Below, one piece after another: positions 6,303 through 9,484 of a stretch of DNA of 9,484 bases. The DNA comes from Bdellovibrionales bacterium (GTDB lineage: Bacteria > Bdellovibrionota > Bdellovibrionia > Bdellovibrionales > UBA840): NCBI GenBank assembly GCA_020434605.1, contig JAGRAL010000035.1, forward strand, positions 1 to 9,484, in the 5' to 3' direction. Numbering within the stretch: the stretch's first letter is position 1; every line of letters starts with the position of its first letter. A program made the position numbers and the translations under genes. The notes under the pieces were generated by a model. It was not told where the DNA came from. It made no database searches and saw nothing but the letters and a program-made list of their open reading frames with translations.

Positions 6303-6421
6303 ACAGCGTGTGCAAAAAAGCTAATTCTTTACGCAAATAAACCTATCAGCCCTAAAAAGCTATAAAATGTACTGAAATAACCCCATTAAAACAGTAGGTT
6401 AGACTATATTTGAGGTGACCC

Positions 6422-6958
6422 ATGAATCCACAAGAAGTTCTTACATTTTGGTTTAAAGAGACCAGTCCGGCTCAGAAATTTCAAAAAGATGCGTCCTTCG
6501 ACCAAGTCATTAAAGACAGATTCGAGGCTACACTAATCGCTGCCGTAAAAGACGAGCTTGCCTCTTGGCGAAAGGACATCTACGGAAGGCTCGCTGAAAT
6601 CATCGTTTTAGATCAATTCTCTAGAAACATTTATAGAGACAGCCCCAAAGCTTTTTCACAAGATGCCAAAGCTTTGGATCTAGCAGCCGCCGCACTACAA
6701 CTGAATCACCAGGCATTGAACGTGGAAGAAAAACAGTTTTTGTATATGCCTTTTATGCATAGTGAATCACTAGAGTCGCATGAGATAGCAACCAAGCTGT
6801 TCTCACAACCAGGTCTTGAAGATGTTTTAAAGTTTGAAGTGGCACACAAAAAAATCATTCAACGATTTGGGCGCTATCCACATCGCAATCAAATTTTAGG
6901 TAGAGCTTCTACTCCTGAAGAGATTGAGTTTTTGAAACAAGAAAATTCTTCATTCTAG
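6422..6958 (+). CDS. DUF924 family protein (TPR-like fold)
   Basis: The 178-residue soluble protein shows the DUF924 landmarks in order: VLTFWF (residues 6-11), LAEIIVLDQFSRNIYRD (57-73), FLYMPFMHSESLESHE (106-121) and RFGRYPHRNQILGR (148-161) followed by ST. Length and motif order are normal for the family. It is all-helical with a TPR-like fold known from structural genomics, and its biochemical function is not established; the invariant Asp/Gln/Arg and His/Glu clusters suggest a ligand pocket. There is no signal peptide. The ATG has a strong GAGGTGA Shine-Dalgarno just upstream. It precedes the YbiT-like gene by 96 bases, but that gene appears to have its own promoter. Confidence 0.9.
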   Translation: MNPQEVLTFWFKETSPAQKFQKDASFDQVIKDRFEATLIAAVKDELASWRKDIYGRLAEIIVLDQFSRNIYRDSPKAFSQDAKALDLAAAALQLNHQALNVEEKQFLYMPFMHSESLESHEIATKLFSQPGLEDVLKFEVAHKKIIQRFGRYPHRNQILGRASTPEEIEFLKQENSSF

Positions 6959-6972
6959 TTTTTCCTATGAGA

Positions 6973-6995
6973 GTAAGTTTTAGATAAAAACTTGC
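6973..6995 (+). terminator. AT-rich hairpin after the DUF924 gene, weak terminator candidate
   Basis: AAGTTTT (6975-6981) pairs with AAAACTT (6987-6993) across a five-base loop, extended by a G-T wobble and a G-C pair to nine pairs. It begins 15 bases after the DUF924 stop. It lacks G-C strength and a clean T run, so termination would be partial at best. The right arm overlaps the -35 of the next promoter. Confidence 0.3.
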
Positions 6996-7020
6996 TATTT
7001 ATAGCTCGCCTACGTATAAA
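6992..7020 (+). promoter_or_regulatory. Sigma70-like promoter for the ybiT-type gene
   Basis: TTGCTA (6992-6997) and TATAAA (7015-7020) are separated by exactly 17 bases, matching four and five of six consensus positions. Transcription would begin near 7027, leaving a leader of about 28 nucleotides before the ATG at 7055. The TTG at 6992, which is in frame with the gene, is therefore better read as the -35 box than as a start codon. Confidence 0.5.
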
Positions 7021-7054
7021 GGGTCTTCAATCACTCTTTGTTAGGTTTTTAAGT

Positions 7055-8653
7055 ATGATTACTACTTCAAATGTTAGTTTACAATTTGGTGGCAGAAAAT
7101 TATTCGATGAAGTAAATGTTAAATTTACTCCAGGAAATTGCTATGGCCTTATTGGTGCAAACGGAGCCGGTAAATCTACATTTTTAAAAATTCTCTCTAA
7201 AGAGATCGAACCCACCACAGGTGAAATACATATTGATCCAAGCCTTAGGCTGTCGGTATTAAAGCAAGATCACTACGCGTTTGATGAATTTACTGTCTTA
7301 CAAACAGTTTTAAAAGGAAATGAAAAACTTTTTAAAATTATGGAAGAGCGCGAAGTCTTATACGCAAAAGCCGAAATGACAGAAGAAGATGGTATGCGCG
7401 CTTCAGACTTAGAAATGACGTTTGCCGAATTAAATGGTTGGGAAGCAGAGGCAGAAGCTGGGACAATGTTAGCCGGCCTAGGTATTGACGAAAGCTTACA
7501 TCAAAAAAAGATGAAGGAACTCGTCGGCGGAGAGAAAGTAAAGGTATTACTAGCACAAGCTCTATTTGGACAACCCGACATTTTACTATTAGATGAGCCT
7601 ACCAACCATTTAGATATTTATGCCATTCAGTGGCTTGAAGATTTTTTATCTAAATTTCAAAATACAGTGATTGTTATTTCTCACGACAGATACTTTTTAA
7701 ATAAGGTTTGTTCTCATATAGCTGATATTGATTTTGGAAAAGTAACCACCTTTACTGGTAACTATGATTTTTGGCGCGAAGCAAGCGAGTTAAACCAAAG
7801 ATTACTTTCTAACCAAAACAAAAAGGCTAGTGAGAAAGCAGAAGAACTAAAGGCCTTTATTCAGCGCTTTAGTGCTAACGCCTCTAAATCTAGACAAGCC
7901 TCTTCTAGACAAAAACAATTAGAAAAACTTGAAATCACAGATATGCCGGTGTCCTCTCGTAAACAGCCTTTTGTTAGCTTTGAACCAGCCAGGGATTTAG
8001 GGAATGATGTACTAGAAGTAAAAAATATATCCAAAACTGTAGATGGAGAATTGGTTTTGGATAAAGTAAGTTTTATGGCGCAAAACGGTGACAAGATCGC
8101 CTTGGTTGGAAAAAATGATCTTGCGAAAACTGTACTTATGGATATTTTATCTGGCGAATTAGAACCTGACAGCGGGTCTTTTAAGTGGGGAATTACCACA
8201 AGCCTTAGCTATTTTCCGACGGACAATTCAAAGTACTTTTCTGGCTCAGAAGATTCATTAGTGGATTGGCTAAGACAATACTCTACCGAAAAAGATGAAT
8301 CTTTTATCCGTGGCTTTTTAGGAAAAATGCTATTTAGTGGACCTGAGGCACTAAAAAAGACAAATGTTTTATCTGGCGGGGAAAAAGTTCGCTGTATGCT
8401 ATCTAAAATGATGTTATCCGGCGCCAATGTAATTATGCTAGATGGTCCAACAAACCACTTAGACCTAGAAAGTATTTCTGCAGTAAATGATGGCATTAAG
8501 CGCTTTAAAGGAAATGTGATATTTACCTCTCACGATCATGAGTTTATACAAACTGTTGCCAATCGAATTATAGAGATCGACAAAAAAGTTACTTACGATG
8601 AACACATCACGTATGATGAATACATCGAGAGAAAACGCCCTAACGCAAAATAA
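7055..8653 (+). CDS. ybiT: ABC-F family ATPase, YbiT/YkpA type, with one degenerate ATP site
   Basis: The 532-residue protein begins MITTSNVSLQFGGRKLF, the standard opening of YbiT/YkpA; an in-frame TTG at 6992 would add 21 residues with no family support. Domain 1 has Walker A GANGAGKST (34-42), Q-loop LKQDH (69-73), signature LVGGEK (156-161), Walker B LLLDEP (177-182) and switch His in ISHD (208-211). The linker carries the subfamily mark RFSANASKSRQ (271-281). Domain 2 has Walker A-like GKNDLAKT (352-359), no Gln at the Q-loop (SYFPTDN, 385-391), signature LSGGEK (439-444), Walker B MLDGP (461-465) and TSHD (491-494). Degenerate Walker A2, Q-loop 2 and signature 1 are shared with B. subtilis YkpA, but YkpA keeps the Walker B Glu that is Gly here. 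ABC-F proteins bind the ribosomal E site and act on stalled or initiating ribosomes. Confidence 0.94.
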   Translation: MITTSNVSLQFGGRKLFDEVNVKFTPGNCYGLIGANGAGKSTFLKILSKEIEPTTGEIHIDPSLRLSVLKQDHYAFDEFTVLQTVLKGNEKLFKIMEEREVLYAKAEMTEEDGMRASDLEMTFAELNGWEAEAEAGTMLAGLGIDESLHQKKMKELVGGEKVKVLLAQALFGQPDILLLDEPTNHLDIYAIQWLEDFLSKFQNTVIVISHDRYFLNKVCSHIADIDFGKVTTFTGNYDFWREASELNQRLLSNQNKKASEKAEELKAFIQRFSANASKSRQASSRQKQLEKLEITDMPVSSRKQPFVSFEPARDLGNDVLEVKNISKTVDGELVLDKVSFMAQNGDKIALVGKNDLAKTVLMDILSGELEPDSGSFKWGITTSLSYFPTDNSKYFSGSEDSLVDWLRQYSTEKDESFIRGFLGKMLFSGPEALKKTNVLSGGEKVRCMLSKMMLSGANVIMLDGPTNHLDLESISAVNDGIKRFKGNVIFTSHDHEFIQTVANRIIEIDKKVTYDEHITYDEYIERKRPNAK

Positions 8654-8660
8654 GCAAAGT

Positions 8661-9484
8661 TTAAAAAATAAAGTGTATTAAAACATTAATACCAAATGTA
8701 CCGCTAAATCTCTTCTCTTCATCCCAAACTACGTATGGCGTAAAGCTATAGTGCAAGACATCTCTATACCACTGATGACGAAAAGACGAGGCAAATGTAT
8801 ACCTTTCTAGGTGGTATGCAGGTCTTCGACCATATTCAAAATTTAAACCATATGTCTGTGACATAGAATCATTGTATGGATGACTAATTCCAAGCCCATG
8901 GGTAACACTTAGCAGATGGTTTGTATTTTCGTATTGCTCTTCATTGATAAAAAATAAAGTAAAAATATCGTTTAGTGGTATATCCCAGTTAATGGCAACA
9001 AATTGCCCTGTTCCTGTATCGGCCTTACCAAAAAACTCTAATCTTGGTTTAAAGATAATTTTTCCTAGATCTTTTTTTCTTTCAAAACGAAGTAAAAAAG
9101 AAGTTGTAACTGTACTTTTAATTTCTAACTTAGGACGAAATGTGACATTCACTTTACCAATTTTTTCTAATAAGACAACACTGGCTCCATACCTCTCACG
9201 AGGGGCACTGGTTTTTAATCTATTTTTATTAATACCGCGACTTTGGCTGTCTTCATCATAACTAGTAAAATGCAGTTTCCATTTTTTTTCTAAATTTGGT
9301 AAATGTAAGTTTAAATCTATTCTAGGTTTATACTTAATATTAGAACTATCTAGCCAGTCTATATAGTTTGTAATCACCAAGTTGGTTTCATTTTCTTCTT
9401 TAGTAATTACTCTTCCAGTAAAAAAGTGGTCGATGATTGTAGCTGTCTTATCAAGCTCCCCCGATATGGCATGATTCTTTTCGA
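8661..9484 (-). CDS. Putative outer-membrane beta-barrel protein (partial, N-terminus beyond the right edge)
   Basis: The frame is open from the right edge through 273 complete codons to a TAA at 8661-8663. A TTG at 9380 is not the start, because coding continues upstream without a stop (EKNHAISGELDK and onward). The sequence is a series of amphipathic beta-strands with alternating hydrophobic and polar residues, many Tyr/Trp/Phe at strand ends, charged turns, and a C-terminal Phe (FGINVLIHFIF), all typical of outer-membrane barrels. Stretches such as KPRIDLNLHLPNLEKKWKL and FRHQWYRDVLHYSFTP resemble a proteobacterial family of uncharacterised outer-membrane proteins, but I cannot name it. 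The signal peptide would lie outside the window. It converges on the ybiT-type gene with seven bases between the stops. Confidence 0.75.
   Translation of the reverse strand, partial: EKNHAISGELDKTATIIDHFFTGRVITKEENETNLVITNYIDWLDSSNIKYKPRIDLNLHLPNLEKKWKLHFTSYDEDSQSRGINKNRLKTSAPRERYGASVVLLEKIGKVNVTFRPKLEIKSTVTTSFLLRFERKKDLGKIIFKPRLEFFGKADTGTGQFVAINWDIPLNDIFTLFFINEEQYENTNHLLSVTHGLGISHPYNDSMSQTYGLNFEYGRRPAYHLERYTFASSFRHQWYRDVLHYSFTPYVVWDEEKRFSGTFGINVLIHFIF
8662..8692 (-). terminator. Weak terminator candidate at the end of the beta-barrel gene
   Basis: GTATTAA (8675-8681) and TTAATAC (8686-8692) form a perfect 7-bp stem with a four-base loop. Read on the minus strand it is followed by a T-rich tract that overlaps the stop codon. 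The stem has only one G-C pair, so termination may be inefficient, and the hairpin lies inside the last codons of the gene. Confidence 0.3.

Noticed and set aside
6992..7054. N-terminal extension of the ybiT-type gene from a TTG at 6992
   Set aside because: The added 21 residues match nothing in the family, which begins at the ATG at 7055. The TTG fits as the -35 box of a promoter with a 17-base spacer, so it would lie upstream of the transcript.
9378..9380. TTG at 9380 as start of the beta-barrel gene
   Set aside because: The frame stays open upstream to the window edge with the same protein character, no Shine-Dalgarno precedes the TTG, and a signal peptide is missing, so the gene begins outside the window.
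1..9484. CRISPR array, tRNA, rRNA, insertion sequence, prophage or defence island
   Set aside because: I see no regularly spaced direct repeats, no tRNA or rRNA sequence, no transposase or integrase motif and no toxin-antitoxin or restriction genes. The window looks like ordinary core chromosome with a few unclassified envelope proteins.

Overview
The window is an AT-rich bacterial chromosome segment with tightly packed genes on both strands. It has no RNA genes, insertion sequences, phage genes or CRISPR arrays. The protein families (YheU, YkgJ-type cysteine cluster, DUF924, Alx/TerC, ABC-F proteins, an outer-membrane lipoprotein and a putative outer-membrane beta-barrel) point to a Gram-negative, proteobacteria-like organism. 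Several proteins have no name I recognise and TTG/GTG starts are used. A low-GC Bdellovibrio-like lineage would fit, but that is a guess.

Left part (1-3220): the N-terminal half-domain of a Uup-like ABC-F ATPase runs off the left edge on the minus strand. Just upstream of it on the same strand is an exported protein of unknown function, probably co-transcribed. Its start is better placed at a GTG at 1536 than at the upstream ATG. A complete Alx/TerC-type membrane protein follows on the plus strand. It converges on a small secreted cysteine-containing protein, and an 11-bp perfect inverted repeat covers both stop codons.

Middle (3221-6421): on the minus strand lie a YkgJ-type cysteine-cluster protein and YheU. 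Divergent from yheU is a glycine-zipper lipoprotein, ended by a strong bidirectional terminator that also serves the convergent DEAD-box RNA helicase. The helicase has all canonical motifs, an Arg/Gly-rich tail, a TTG start, and overlapping alternative hairpins around its ribosome binding site.

Right part (6422-9484): a DUF924 protein is followed by a YbiT/YkpA-type ABC-F ATPase with its own sigma70-like promoter. This ABC-F protein has one canonical and one degenerate composite ATP site. It converges on a partial putative outer-membrane beta-barrel protein that leaves the window on the right.

The common thread is ribosome and RNA housekeeping (two ABC-F proteins and a helicase) mixed with envelope proteins. 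I see no multi-gene defence, secretion or biosynthetic system. The points worth checking are the degenerate ATP site with a lost Walker B glutamate, the leader hairpins that overlap Shine-Dalgarno sequences, and the unclassified protein with an HDxDHA motif.
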